A stretch of DNA of 64,000 bases, from assembly GCA_037974665.1 (NCBI GenBank), contig CM075766.1, positions 50,972,569 through 51,036,568 on the forward strand, in the 5' to 3' direction. Under the pieces are notes generated by a model. That model did not search any database, was not told where the DNA came from, and saw only the letters and a list, made by a program, of their open reading frames with translations. The position numbers and the translations under genes were made by a program. The DNA is from Ehretia macrophylla. Its lineage: Eukaryota; Streptophyta; Magnoliopsida; Boraginales; Ehretiaceae. Below, one piece after another: positions 47,501 through 59,216 of the stretch; positions within the stretch are counted from its first letter, which is position 1; each line of letters begins with the position of its first letter.

Positions 47501-49045
47501 TCATCTACAACTAGTACGATCTGTAATCCATACCCAAAATGGAAGCGAAATTAAGAGCACCGAAAGTGAGAAACTACTTATATTGTCTGCAACATGATAG
47601 AGGATAAGAACAAATTACTTAAATTGTCCGCAACATTATAGAGGATAAGAACAGATCACCTTTCCTTGGCAAATGTCTTCAATGGCCTCTGAGATGGATG
47701 AAAAACCTGGCGTAGGCTGGTCCAAATCAAATTCATCACTTTCAGTGGACAAACCACCCACTGGTGCAGCCATATCAGCCGAAAGGGTTCCAAAAGCTAT
47801 GGAATCAGGTTGTGTCTCAATTCCTGATGACAGGTCACCATTTACGTAATTTTCCCTCATGATATCCGAGCCATTGGGATGGGAAAGGAGCTCGCCTTCA
47901 CCAGATACCAGTACGGACTTAATTTTACCATCACCCTTGAAACTTAAGCGTGCTCTATCACTCATGCGGATGGACCCAGTAGCAGGATATAGGTTTCCGC
48001 AATGTAGCCCATTGAACAATCTGAAGCTTTTGAGTGTTCTGAATCAAAATGTAAGTATATCAACATTAAGTATTCATAAAGAAAAACAAGTTATAAAATT
48101 TTATCCAACTGATTATACCGGAAAGTAGAATCATAATCGCCTTTTGGAAATCTTTGCAATATAGACATCATAATCAATGCAAGATTGCCTCCATGTTGGA
48201 AACTACTGAGTTGGTTCTTTCACATTAATAACCCTTAAGAGCCTTAAAGGGGGGGGAAATACAAATAGCTGACAACCAATAGCGAAGGGAAAACAAAATG
48301 CTTTAACTAATTAAATTCATAAATTACTAAATTGAATAGAGACCGTGGCTGATACATAACTTGTTGAATAATTAGCTGAAGTCCATTCTCCTTCCAATCA
48401 TTACACCTGAAAATCTTCCACACAAATATTCCTCTATAGGGATGCAACTAGTGATTGCATAAAACACCAAGATTACATCTTTATGGTATACTTCTAGTAA
48501 TGCAATGAACCACTTAACGTGGAAGAAAATAATTCTCCAAATTTATTTGAAACAGAATTTATTCTCAGCATATCTTCATCATAGCTAAAGGAAGCTTGGG
48601 GAAAGTTGTCGTTGTGTGACCTAAATGTCACGTGTTCAAGGTCAGACACGTCACTGAACCTGCTACCCTTTATATCATAATTATAGCTCACATATTTGAC
48701 AAAAAAACAATTAAACAAATCAAATCAAAGACAAAAAGATACCAACTTTGTCCCCGCACAACACCACATATAGGCACACATGAGGCCACGCATTTTTAAC
48801 TAAGGACAATTATATCTAAAAGCATATCAGATTCAAAGCTAAATCCAAAAATTCAATAATCAGCATATCCACATGAACAAATCAAGATTGAAAACAAAAA
48901 AACTGAAGAAGGATCAAATATACACAAAAGCAGTTAAAAAAAAACCACGAAATAATATAAAAGTTGTATGATAATTGCGCAAGGAAAAAGCTTACTGTGA
49001 GCGAGAAATAGTGGCTGATGGGCATGAAATGCTGATAGAAGCCAT
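44598..49045 (-). CDS. RIBA1: Bifunctional riboflavin biosynthesis protein RIBA1 (DHBP synthase / GTP cyclohydrolase II), 547 aa
   Basis: Seven exons: 49045-48996, 48038-47660, 47520-47299, 46907-46585, 45890-45761, 45343-45047 and 44840-44598. They join in frame to 547 residues, close to the 543 of Arabidopsis RIBA1. The first ~130 residues are a Ser-rich transit peptide and linker ([16 protein letters not shown]), consistent with plastid import. The DHBP synthase half (about 130-330) has the acidic [15 protein letters not shown] active-site loop, GHTEASMDL and [10 protein letters not shown]. The GTP cyclohydrolase II half (about 335-530) has [20 protein letters not shown] with zinc cysteines C385, C396 and C398, then [19 protein letters not shown] and [11 protein letters not shown]. 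Family knowledge: these are the two committed entry steps of riboflavin/FMN/FAD synthesis, from ribulose-5-phosphate and GTP. Key residues in both halves look intact, unlike the RIBA2/3 paralogues that each lost one activity. Confidence 0.94.
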
Positions 49046-49135
49046 TCTTCAGTGAAGGTTTTTCTTGAGTTTTGATGGTTTTAGCAGCGCAAAGAAAATG
49101 ATGGGTGTGGATTAATTTGGTCTCTTCTCTTAGTG

Positions 49136-49143
49136 TATTTATA
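49136..49143 (-). promoter_or_regulatory. TATA box of RIBA1
   Basis: TATAAATA on the minus strand, 91-98 bp upstream of the start codon (49045), predicting a leader of roughly 60 nt. A CG/GT repeat lies directly upstream. Confidence 0.6.
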
Positions 49144-49165
49144 TTATAGAGATAGAGAGGGGGAT

Positions 49166-49206
49166 TGTGTGTGTGTGTGTGTGTGCGCGCGCGCGCGTGC
49201 GTGCGT
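49166..49206. repeat. Composite (TG)n(CG)n microsatellite next to the RIBA1 TATA box
   Basis: About nine TG units run into about five CG units and then TGCG units (about 40 bp, all alternating purine-pyrimidine). On the RIBA1 coding strand it reads (CG)n followed by (CA)n, ending about 22 bp before the TATA box. It is a Z-DNA-prone tract. Confidence 0.88.
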
Positions 49207-50574
49207 ATGTTACGTTGGGTAGGGGGTAAGAATTTTTTAGAGAAGAATGAAGAAACAACTAGGAAATAGGAGAAGCTAAAGAGGGCCGTGGGGTGAACCA
49301 GTTCTGTCACCCACCAATAACGATTACTTTTCTTTTGTTTTCTTTTTGTGCTGGTTTTCTTTTCTCTTTTGCTTGTAATAATAATGTTTTTTTCCCTATA
49401 TGCGAGTTGTAAATTCTTATAAACGACATTATGCTATATGGTTTAGATTTCTCTTGGAACAGAAAAAGGGAAAAAAACTTGAATTTGTATCCTCACTACT
49501 AAGCCAAAGCTTTATTTTTTTAGTTGATCAAAAACAATATTCCATCCAAAGATTTGGCTTATATTTGTCCTTATACACGACTATAAATATATAAAGGTAT
49601 AATTAAATTCTCTACAGGAGTTTATTAAGACAATTGATTTTAATTCCATAATCTTTTTACAAAAGAAGGATTGAAGAATAGGATCACAACTTGCTTAGGT
49701 TTAATAAGCAACCTAATAAAAATATAATTATATATAAGGCGAGTGTGGAAGTTACAATTCTCAGCTGACTCCAAAATTATTTGAAATATATGTATATTTA
49801 TGCAAAAATTATTTACAATATGTGTGTCTTCAGTATAAAAATTAAATTAATTTTTACTGAAAAAAATTAATATTAAAATTCTCATTAAAATAAAATTTTA
49901 AATTTGCCCCAAAGAAAAGAAAAAAAAATAGAAATTACATAATAATCACTTGTGATGCCATACAAACTTTTTTTTGTGGATGATTCTCGTGCAGTCAAAA
50001 TCACATTTTGCAGTCACCCATGGCATGGAGATACACAACCGGTGACGATGACCAAAAATCTCAGGACCACCAACCCAAACGCTGAGTAGGCATAACAAAG
50101 CGTTTGAGAATGGGCCACGGCGGCTCTCAGCCAAACAAAGAGTGTGTAAAAAGACATGGCTGTGATGTGATTGTCTTTATCCATTTCCGTACACCATCCC
50201 AGGCCCTTCTCCACGCAGGATTTGTTAATTTTTTTGGATGCAGACCACTTGACATGGTAGTATATACCTCTAGCACAACTCCTTTGACTTGGCCATTTGA
50301 CTTGTATACGCTTTTTTTTTTTTGTATGCGCTAGCGATTGACACATAGGAGACTGGTTGTCGAATTTTCTTAACAATTGAATCACTTAGCAATGTATCGA
50401 GAAAGATTGTCTTAAGGTTACCGCTCTTGCTTTTGAATTTCACAAACTCACTTTGACCAAAAAAAAGGAATTTCACACTCTCAAGTGACTGAGCATCTTG
50501 AAATTCTGATACTACTTAGGAAAGTTCTTCAAAATAGGGACATTTTAAAAACTCATCATGAAAACAATCATTTC
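49207..50574. other. RIBA1 upstream region and spacer
   Basis: AT-rich promoter-side sequence followed by spacer. Frames at 48882-49310, 49946-50134 and 50014-50385 on the minus strand and 50104-50334 on the plus strand have no recognisable domain. Confidence 0.45.
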
Positions 50575-52890
50575 ATTTCGCTATCAAATCTCTATTAATG
50601 GAGAGTTGTTCCCCTCCTTCTCACCCAAAAGAGGAATTAGATAAGGTGATCCCTTGTCTCCTTTTATCTTTTCCATTCTCACTGAAGCCATTTCCATGCT
50701 CCTAAAGAAAAAATCTGACCTGGAAACCATTAAAGGAGTTAAAATCAACAAACATTGCCCTTCAATTACGCATCTTCTTTTTGCGGACGACTCTCTTTTC
50801 TTCATTGAAGCCAGCACTCATGAAGCCTTAGCTCTTAAAGACGCACTTTACCACTATTGTTTTGCATCCGGACAGAGCATCAGTCTTCAGAAGTCGGCTA
50901 TCTCGTTTAGCCTTAACACCCCGCCTTCAGTCAAAGATAACATCTGCAGGATTCTTAGAGTTAAATGCAACAATGACTTGGGGAAATATCTCGGCATCCC
51001 CTCCATTTGGGGATACTCCAAAACAACTGCTCTTAACTGGTTTCTTGACAGGATCTCTTTGAAGGTTCAAGGGTAGAAAAAAAATTCCTATCTAAGGGAG
51101 GCAAAGAAGTGCTTATTAAATTTGTACTTCAAGCCATCCCCCTTATATATTATGTCCCTTTTACTTATCCCCAAGTCCCTCTGCAAAAAGATTGTTTCCA
51201 TTGTCTCTAACTTTTGGTGGAGCAGAAGTGGTAACAATCGTATGCACTGGATTAATTGGAACAGTCTTACTGATTCATAATAGGATGGTGGATTGGGGTT
51301 TAAAGATTTTGAAATGATGAACAAAGCTCTTCTTGCAGGTCAAGCTTGGAGACTTCTAATGAATCCATCATCCCTCAGCAAAGTTCCTTCGCGGCAAATA
51401 CTTTCATGATGGCAATTTCTGGAATGCTACAGTTGGTTCGCGCCCTTCCTGGGCATTTCGCAGTCTTATCATGGGAAAAGAGATGATAAAGAAAGAAGCA
51501 CTTTGGAGGATTAGCATGGGAAATGATGTTAATATTTTGGATGACTATTGGGTCATAAAGCATAGGAACCTCATCAAATCACAAAACTGTCAACTCAAAA
51601 CAGTCAGTGAGCTTATCTCAAATGGCGCATGGAACAGGAATTTCATTATGCAAGTCTTTGATCAGCAAATTTCTAAGGCCATTCTTAGCACTCCCACTGT
51701 AAAGAATGAGCAACAGGATTTTCTGATTTGGCCGCTTTCGAAGAATGGGGCTTATTCAGTGAAGAGTGGATACAGGTGCATCAAAAATTCAGAAAGAAGA
51801 CCCTCCACATATCACGGCTCCTCTCACATCTTTCCGAATAATCTGTGGACCTCGATCTGGAATACTAAGGTGCCCAAAAAAATCAAAGCATTCCTTTGGA
51901 AAGCATGCGGGAACATTGTTGCAACTGGGGAGAACAAATATGCTAGAAAATGTTCAGATAATCCCATCTGCCAAATCTGCAAAGAAGAACCAGAGACTAT
52001 TGAACATATGCTCCTGTTTTGCCGATGAAGCCGACAATGTTGGATTGCTTCGCCACTTCAACACTATCTTGATGAGCGTCTGATCACTCGTTTTGATTCT
52101 TGGTACCTGGGCATCCTTAACAAATGCCATGCAGTAGGACACGAGAAAGGGTATGTTGCATCCCTTATTGCGTATCTATGCTGGCAAATCTGGAAGGGTA
52201 GAAACACATTTCTTTTTGAAGGAACAAGTACATGCCCAATCACAACAGCTTCCAAGGCAGTTCAGCTCATGACAGAGTACAGAGATGTTCCCCAAAGCAA
52301 TTGCACATCCTCTTTAATTCACAGAGCTCAAAGTCCTCCAACAACTTGGACTCGTCCGAACAGAGGAGTCTTAAAATTGAACTGCGACGCTTCTTTCTCC
52401 ACTGATGACAACATTGCAGGCATTGCAATTATCTATGGAGACCATGACGGCGCCTTCATCAATGGATCAGCTTTCACCTTACACTGCGAATTTCCACAGC
52501 AAGCTGAAGCTTTTGCTATCCTCCATGCTCTCAAGTTTGTTGTTCATATCGACATATCGTCATCGAGACTGATTGCAAAGAGGTTTTTCGTGCTCTTTCA
52601 TCTCACAGCTCAAAGTGCAATAGGAAAATCGATTCGATCGTTTCCAGCCTGAAATCGGAGCTGACTCTTCACCACAACATTCGGATTGATCTTGTTAGAA
52701 GAACTTCCAATATAGCTTCTGATTGGATTGCTAACCAATCTCATTTAGGTCTCATTCCATTAGATTGGTTATTGAATGTACCTTACTCGTTTAGCTTACT
52801 GCTTAATGTTGACCTATCCGCATCTGGGATAGGCTAATGTACTGTTCTGTTTCTGATTAATGAAGTTTTCTTATTCTGACAAAAAAAAAA
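50575..52890 (+). mobile_element. 5'-truncated, broken LINE (non-LTR retrotransposon)
   Basis: The fragment begins inside the reverse transcriptase: FPSFSPKRGI, an in-frame stop where the usual Gln would be, then GDPLSPFIFSI. It includes the catalytic segment LLFADDSLFF (about 50780-50810). After stops and frame changes, the downstream zf-RVT domain follows (SVKSGYRCI, PKKIKAFLWKACGNIVATGE, CQICKEEPETIEHMLLFC; 51471-52028). Then comes an RNase H-like domain (LKLNCDASFSTDDNIAGIAI; from 52269, one frameshift near 52555), ending TAA at 52835-52837. A short A-tail follows at about 52881-52890. The endonuclease and ORF1 parts are absent, as expected for a 5'-truncated insertion. I did not find a clear target duplication. 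Non-functional. Confidence 0.88.
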
Positions 52891-54364
52891 TAGTGTGTAT
52901 GCCTTATTAATGTGTAGAATTTATGCACTAGAAAAAAAGTATTCAGTTTATGCACTTATTTAACCTATCCTCATTACCTTTACAGAATTTTATTTGGTTC
53001 ATTCTAAAATTCTAGGGTGTGAGACACCTAATCATCAACCGCCAAATATAAATGAAGTTACTTGTTTTTTAATTAGAGCATTACTACATATCACCGGAGT
53101 GATACTCCAACGTTTTGTATATGGCAAAGACTCCTTATTATATAAGTAAAAATTTGACATTCAATATATTAAGATAAAGACGTAAAGTACTTTCTTTGAA
53201 TTTAAATATTTTTACTAATAGATTGTTTCTTGAAGGCATGCATATATCCCAAACTGATTTGCGATCTTGAGACTTGATGAGCTCCTTGAACTTTGAAGTG
53301 ACTTATTGTCCTCGTATATAAGGAGGAGTCGAGAATAACTAACGTAATTAGACAACCCTAAAATGCTTGCACGTACCACTAGGTATATGCTCAAGTTTAA
53401 TGGTTCTCCCCTAATACGTGAGAGATCTAAAATTAATTCTCGACAGATGCAACATCTTTTATATATAATATAAAATTGGTTTAGACATCTCTATAAATTA
53501 AAAAATAAATGCATGCCCGTGAAAATGATTAAGAGAATGGATTCAATATCTCCTTGAGTTAATGAATTGAAACACCAGGCAAGACTTTATTTTTAATTTT
53601 TCCCGATGGCTTGAAATCATTTAAAAGATTTCCAATTTCCCCATTTATTTTGATAAGGTTTATGGAAAAGAGTAGAAAGAATAATATGACTAATTATAGA
53701 CCGCAAGGCCAAAAATTGAATAATTTGAGTCAAATGGAATTACAAAACGTTATTGATACAAAAAAATAATAATAATAAAATTACATAGCGTCCCTTGATA
53801 AAAAAAAGAATTGCAGAAATTACAGAATATCTTATATCATATCAGTAAAGGCGGATCGAAGGGCAAAAAATAGAGGTAGATGGAAAAAAGAAATAAAAGC
53901 CTCTAGTCATGGTTGTTGCTGAAACTGTGGTTTTACACTCTAATTGATTAACTAACTAAAAATGATCTATAGCAAACAACAAAGAGTTGCTTTAGTATTA
54001 TAACGAGAAATTAGTAGAAAACTTGTTAACGCCTTGTGTTTAAATAAGTCAAAAATTTAATTTCTTCGAGACTCGTCTTCATAGACTTTGTGTTTGCTTA
54101 ACATTCAAACCTTTTTTGAGTAAGGTCAGTTGTCCCAAATTTGGCATCACCGGCTTGAGCTTAAAAAACTTTCTAAGTTTTTCGTCATTAACAAAGAGAG
54201 AGATATGTGAAGTGGGCATCAATTTCAGTTCGTTTATTTTGCCGAGAAAGGGCTTTAATAAAGACAGTGTAGCAATGGGCTTTGTGGTTTATGGACTTTT
54301 TCTTTTTCTAGTTGTACACAAGCCTTGGGCCTTAATAACAAAGGGCATCATTAAATTCCATTTA
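52891..54364. other. AT-rich spacer after the LINE
   Basis: No gene seen. The frame at 54116-54385 (plus) has no recognisable domain and ends within the MITE-like repeat. Confidence 0.45.
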
Positions 54365-54914
54365 GGCTCCTTTTATTTGCTGTAAAATAATTTGTTTGTG
54401 AAAAAAAAAAATTCTCTGAAAATATTTTTTTTTTAAATAAAATATTTTTTTGAGTTTCGTTTGTTTGTCGTAAAATAACTTGTTGCGAAAAAATATTTTC
54501 CTGAAAAATAGAATATCGGAAAACATTTTCTAGTGTTTAAAAGTACAGTAAAAAATATTTTTTGATATTAGATTTTATTTGTTTAAAAAAAATATACACA
54601 TAATATATATATTAACTATGAGGGTGGAGGGTGGAGGGAGAGGAGGTGTGGGGGTGAGGGGTAAGGTGTAGGGCAGGGGGGTAGGGATAAGTAAGTTTCA
54701 GAAAATGTTTTCTTTTCTCAAATGACGTGAAAATATTTTTTTAAACTTTGTACTGACGGTAATATTTGACTGAAAAATATTTTTTAATTAATCAATTTTT
54801 TGATATTACTAAATACCAAAAAATTGAACAAAAATAACTATCATTTTTTACTGGATAATATTTTTCACTTTACCAATTTTTCGAGAAAATATTTTAAAGC
54901 AAACAAACGGAGCC
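54365..54914. mobile_element. Composite Tourist-like MITE, related to 23454-23797
   Basis: The left edge ggctccttttatttgctgta and the right edge caaacaaacggagcc resemble the ends of the MITE at 23454-23797. A second start-like motif (gtttgtttgtcgtaaaataa) occurs inside at about 54460-54480, so this is either a nested pair or a partial duplication. No clean TAA target duplication is present. The interior includes a strongly G-rich stretch at 54622-54685. Confidence 0.6.
54622..54685 (+). repeat. G-rich tract with G-quadruplex potential
   Basis: Seven or more runs of three to six G within 64 bases (GGGTGGAGGGTGGAGGG, then GGGGG, GGGG, GGG, GGGGGG, GGG) on the plus strand, inside otherwise AT-rich MITE sequence. 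Some loops exceed seven bases, so only part fits the strict motif. Confidence 0.65.
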
Positions 54915-55310
54915 AGAGTCAATTGGGAGGAAGCTGGAAGTTATTGCCGGGTTGGCTATTAATGTGTCCTTGCCATGTTTCTTTTTAAAATGGATGGATA
55001 TTAATGTGTCCTTGCCATTTTTCAGTTAACCAATACAAAGTACTTAATATGTCATTTTAAAATGTTTTTTTTTTTTTTTCTCAACTTCTTTTCTGATTTT
55101 CTTTTCATTTTTTTCTCTTTCACATCACTACGTCGCTGCCACGTGCGTATTGTTCCACAATTTTATTCACCTACACACACCTCCAATAAAAGCTCACACA
55201 CATCACTTTCACCTCACGCTGCATCTTTCAACTCTCGCATACACATACCTAGATAGACAATTAGAAACACAAACATTACTCTAGACTGTTAGATATTTCA
55301 TCTCGACTGC
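54915..55310. other. Spacer between the MITE and gypsy element 2
   Basis: A short imperfect direct repeat of 'attaatgtgtccttgccat' occurs at about 54958-54977 and 55000-55018. A T-run lies at about 55064-55079, followed by TC-rich sequence. No gene. Confidence 0.45.
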
Positions 55311-57727
55311 TGTGAGACCATATATTTTGCCTAACCTCGATTTGTGTGTTTTGTCTCGTTTTGCGTGCTTTGATCTGTTTATGTGTTATATGAGTCAGAA
55401 TGTGTTAGAAATGTGATTTATATTCCTAATACATGCTATGTGTGCATTCATGAAATTTTCATAAAAAACGGAATCAAAAATTTTATCGCAAGTTTTAGTG
55501 AATAGTATTTTTGAACACCTGTCCGCTAAAATTTTTACAGGGGTGTTTTAAACATTTTAAAACCTAGTCATCGGGTATTAATAGACCCGTGTTTGATTAA
55601 AACGGATTTGGAATCGGTTTTGAAATTTTAAAGGTTTTTACACTTTCTTTTGCAAGAAAACGAGTTTTGAGCCGATTCGGGTGAAAATGTTTAAATGTAA
55701 AACTCTTTGTCACCTAAAATATATTGTCTAAAATTAATTTAGTTGTCAATTTAATAGTTGAGCAAGAAATAGTCAAAAAAAATGATTTAAAATACTAAAA
55801 ATAAACTAAGGAAACTAACTTTGATTATTTTTAATTGTTTGACTTTAGCATATATTGCATCAACATACACTTGCAAAGCACAAAAACACCATCACACACA
55901 CACACATGGCCGAGAGCCATTATAGAGAAAAAGAGAAAGAAACTCAAGGTTTTTCAAGGCAATTTTTCATTAGAACTTGCAATCTAATGCCAATTTCTAT
56001 CAACCAAAGCTTGATTTCATCTCTTGAGCATCCATTGAACATCTTTGTAGCTTTAAAACACATCAAAGGTAAGAGAAAAATTCTAGATCTCAAAATGTCA
56101 TTTTTATGTTTTTGCGTATAATTGCATTTTGAACCGTTAGAAAGTTGAATTGATATTATATTATTGCTCAGTGCATGCTAAGGATCGTTTATATGTGTTT
56201 ATATAAGATTTGAACCGTTGTAGCAAGAATTTTTATTTTCAAGTATTAAAAGTTGAGTTATTAGCTATTTGGTGATTATTTTGAGTTGTAGTGGTTGGAA
56301 TCGATTGCCGTCGATTTGTAAAAGTTTGTTAAATTCAGGGTAGTGCCATTGTAATGCCGAAATTTTGATTCAGATGTTGGTGCGAAAATTCAGAAATTTC
56401 AGCCTAGGTGCATTGAGGTTTTAGGGCTGTTGGGCTTGATTTGGATGTATTATGGTTGGTTTCCGAGGGGGCTTATGTAGTTGATTGAGTGAATGAGTGA
56501 TAGGAACTGATTTGGAGTTGTTTGGATTAGTAGAATGTAAGTTATGATTATTTGAAGTTTAGGTTATCTTTCTTTAAAATGTTGTTATATGCCTTTAGAT
56601 GATCGGGTGGTGTTTGAGTGATTCAATTGTGAGTTGTTGATGGTTAGATTAGGGTTTGGTGGTGTGTCTAATACATGTTAAGTTGGGTGTCCTACTTTGT
56701 CATCTAACTTAGTTGTTTAATTGTTAATTGATTAATGGATTTTGTGTTGTTTAAATGTTATTAATTGATTGATACATTATTGATTATTGATTATTGATGA
56801 ACTGGGAGATAGTTAACGGAAAAGGTTGTCCTCCTGTGATTGATTGTTTATTTTTATTGTTGAGTCTTGGTATGCGTATGCCACATCTCAGGAGGTATCA
56901 GACCGTCGGGTTGAAAACGGCATGGCTACCAGAGGCTACCCTCATCTCGCATGGGTGGAGATGCCATGGAGGGCAGGGCTAGTGAGGTTCCTCGGGTGTG
57001 TGTGTCATGGGAGTGATAAGAAGTTGGTTGAGATCGTGATGGCGTTTAGAGCTACACCAACTAGAGTATCCTTTATTGATTGGTCATTATAGTTATGTGT
57101 TTATATTGTTATTAATGTTTATTGTGTGTTTACTGCTCAAAGGATCATTTCTAAGGAGTATAGTAAATACTGTTAGAGATCTATCGAATCCTCATTAGGC
57201 TTGTTTTATATAAGCTCACTCTCAATTATTGCATGCATGCAGGTGTTACTGATTCTGACTACGGGTACGTGCCTCTTGAAGAGGGAAATGTGCCGTATGT
57301 GGATGAGTCTTATATGCAGGAGTCATTGCCATGAGATTATTTTAGTTGTTGTAAAACAATGTATTGTATAACCTATCTTAATATAAAGACATATGTATGA
57401 TGATTTAGCAGTCTTTATTTCGATCATGATTAGATTACTAAGTTGGTTATAACCTATTTTGAAATGTATGTATAGCCTATGTACTAAGTTGGAACGGAGG
57501 CGTATAACTATGAAGGGGTTGTTGAAGGAATGGTTATTGTATAATATGATTATATTGTATGTTGTCAATTTATTTGAGGAGTTGATTGTGGAATGGTTTG
57601 CGAAGTTGGTTGTATGGTATTCTGAGAGGTTGGTTTAGAGCCTCGGTGTCTTAATTACTGTCGTTATACTGTCGAAATTTCGTTGCATCCTGACTGATTG
57701 TAGGTGGGGTCGAATTGAAGCTTGACA
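55311..57727 (+). repeat. 5' LTR of gypsy element 2 (about 2.4 kb)
   Basis: Starts TGTGAGACC and ends TTGACA just before the primer site. Its first half matches 62742-64000, including a CACACA-rich stretch near 55890. The 3' end is inferred from the CA terminus and primer-site position because the other LTR is truncated here. Confidence 0.85.
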
Positions 57728-57732
57728 TTAAG

Positions 57733-57744
57733 TGGCATCAGAGC
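57733..57744 (+). other. Primer binding site of gypsy element 2
   Basis: TGGCATCAGAGC, one mismatch from the initiator Met-tRNA site used by element 1, five bases after the inferred LTR end. Confidence 0.8.
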
Positions 57745-58018
57745 ACATGTTAGCTGTCAACCGGGGTATTCTCGGAATGTGGGTAATGGTCTTAGCATGA
57801 AATTATGTATGAAGTGAAAGAAAAGTGAACTATGTGTTAATATGATTAAATGATTAAGTGATTATCTGATTTAGTGCTTATGTGATTATATGATCAATTT
57901 GTTTATGTGATTGATACTTAAGTGATTTATGTGTTTATGTGAATTGTTGTTTATTTGCTAATAATTATCTGTAGACTATCTATGTGCTATAATCTGTGTT
58001 AACTCTTTGATTAGTAGA

Positions 58019-59216
58019 ATGATTGGTAGACCGAGAACGAGAGGTAGGCCCGAAGCAGTTGACGAGGTTCCGGGGATTGTGGCACCGGGCTGAGAAGGGG
58101 GTAATGATCGTTTTGAATCAGCCATGGATAGGATAGCTGAGGTTATGGCCGGTCAGGCACAGTTGCTAGCAGGGCAGGCTGCCCAAGCTCAGACTTTGCA
58201 GGCATAGTTACTGAAAGTACAAGGTGGGTACCACGGGCGTGGTACACTGAAGGAGTTCTTGGGGTATTATCCGCCGAGATTTCAGGGGGAAGTAGATGAT
58301 CGGAAAGCTGAGGCATAGATTAGTAAAGTGGAGAAAATATTTGACCCTATGGATTATACTGATGAAAGAAAGGTCACCTTTGCCGTTTATTTGTTTCATG
58401 ATGAGGCAGAGGAGTGGTGGCGCACAATGAAATCTAGTTTGGAGATCCAAGGTATTCCGTATGTCTGGGATACCTTTTTGAGAGCTTTCAGGGTGAAGTA
58501 TGTTCCGAGGATTGCACGAGAGATGAGAGAGGCTGAGTTTTTGTCTCTAGTTCAGGGGGATGCTTCAGTGGCTCAGTATGAGGCCACATTTACTAGACTA
58601 TCCCGTGTATGCACCGGAGTTTGTGGCTGACGAGGAGCGTAAGACTCGTAGGTTTGTGTTGGGTTTGAGGCCCGAGATTCAGGATGCGATGGCCCTGAAT
58701 CAGTATGATGTACTTACTGAGGCCTTTGATGCAGCTTCTAGGTTAGAGAAAAGAAAAGGGGAACAGATCGGACCTAGTCAGCCTAGCAAGAGGCCCTTTC
58801 AGCCGCAGGGTCAGCAGGGTATGTATAGACCTTCGGTACAGCAGGGTGGTTATAGGCCTGCAGTGCAGCAGGGTTCTTTCAGACCGCAGGGTCAGCAGGG
58901 CTACTATTGGCCTCAGTTTCAGCAGGCGTCTTATCAGGCTCAGCCGCAGTTTAGGCCGGCCCAGTCTCAGGGTCTATATAGGCCTAGTGTTGTGAGACCT
59001 CAGCAACAGGCTAGTACAGTTGTTTTCTCGGGTTCTGGATCTTCTAAGGGCAGTGGCAGTGTTTCATCACCGCAGTGTAATTACTGCAAGCGTCAGGGCC
59101 ATGTGGAGGCCGGCTGCAGGGCGAAGGCAGGAACATGTTCGGGTTGCGGCAGCAATCAGCATTGGGTGAAGGATTGCTATAGATATCGAGGAACTGAGGG
59201 TCGGGCAGTGACCTAG
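58019..59216 (+). pseudogene. gag remnant of gypsy element 2
   Basis: Begins ATG at 58019 (MIGRPRTRGRPE) and is interrupted by in-frame stops at about 58092, 58207 and 58317. It contains the capsid segment (AVYLFHDEAEEWWRTM, AFRVKYVPRIAREMREAEFL), a frame change near 58605, a Gln-rich linker with repeated QGQQG-type units, and two zinc-knuckle stretches (CNYCKRQGHVEAGC; CSGCGSNQHWVKDC) near 59080-59180. Ends TAG at 59214-59216. Non-functional as read. Confidence 0.85.

Noticed and set aside
48882..49310. 142-aa minus-strand frame spanning the RIBA1 leader
   Set aside because: Runs through the CG/CA repeat, TATA box and first exon out of frame; no domain.
50014..50385. 123-aa minus-strand frame
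   Set aside because: No domain, spans a long T-run, and overlaps open frames on the other strand.
58208..58450. 80-aa minus-strand frame
   Set aside because: Antisense of the gag capsid segment of gypsy element 2.
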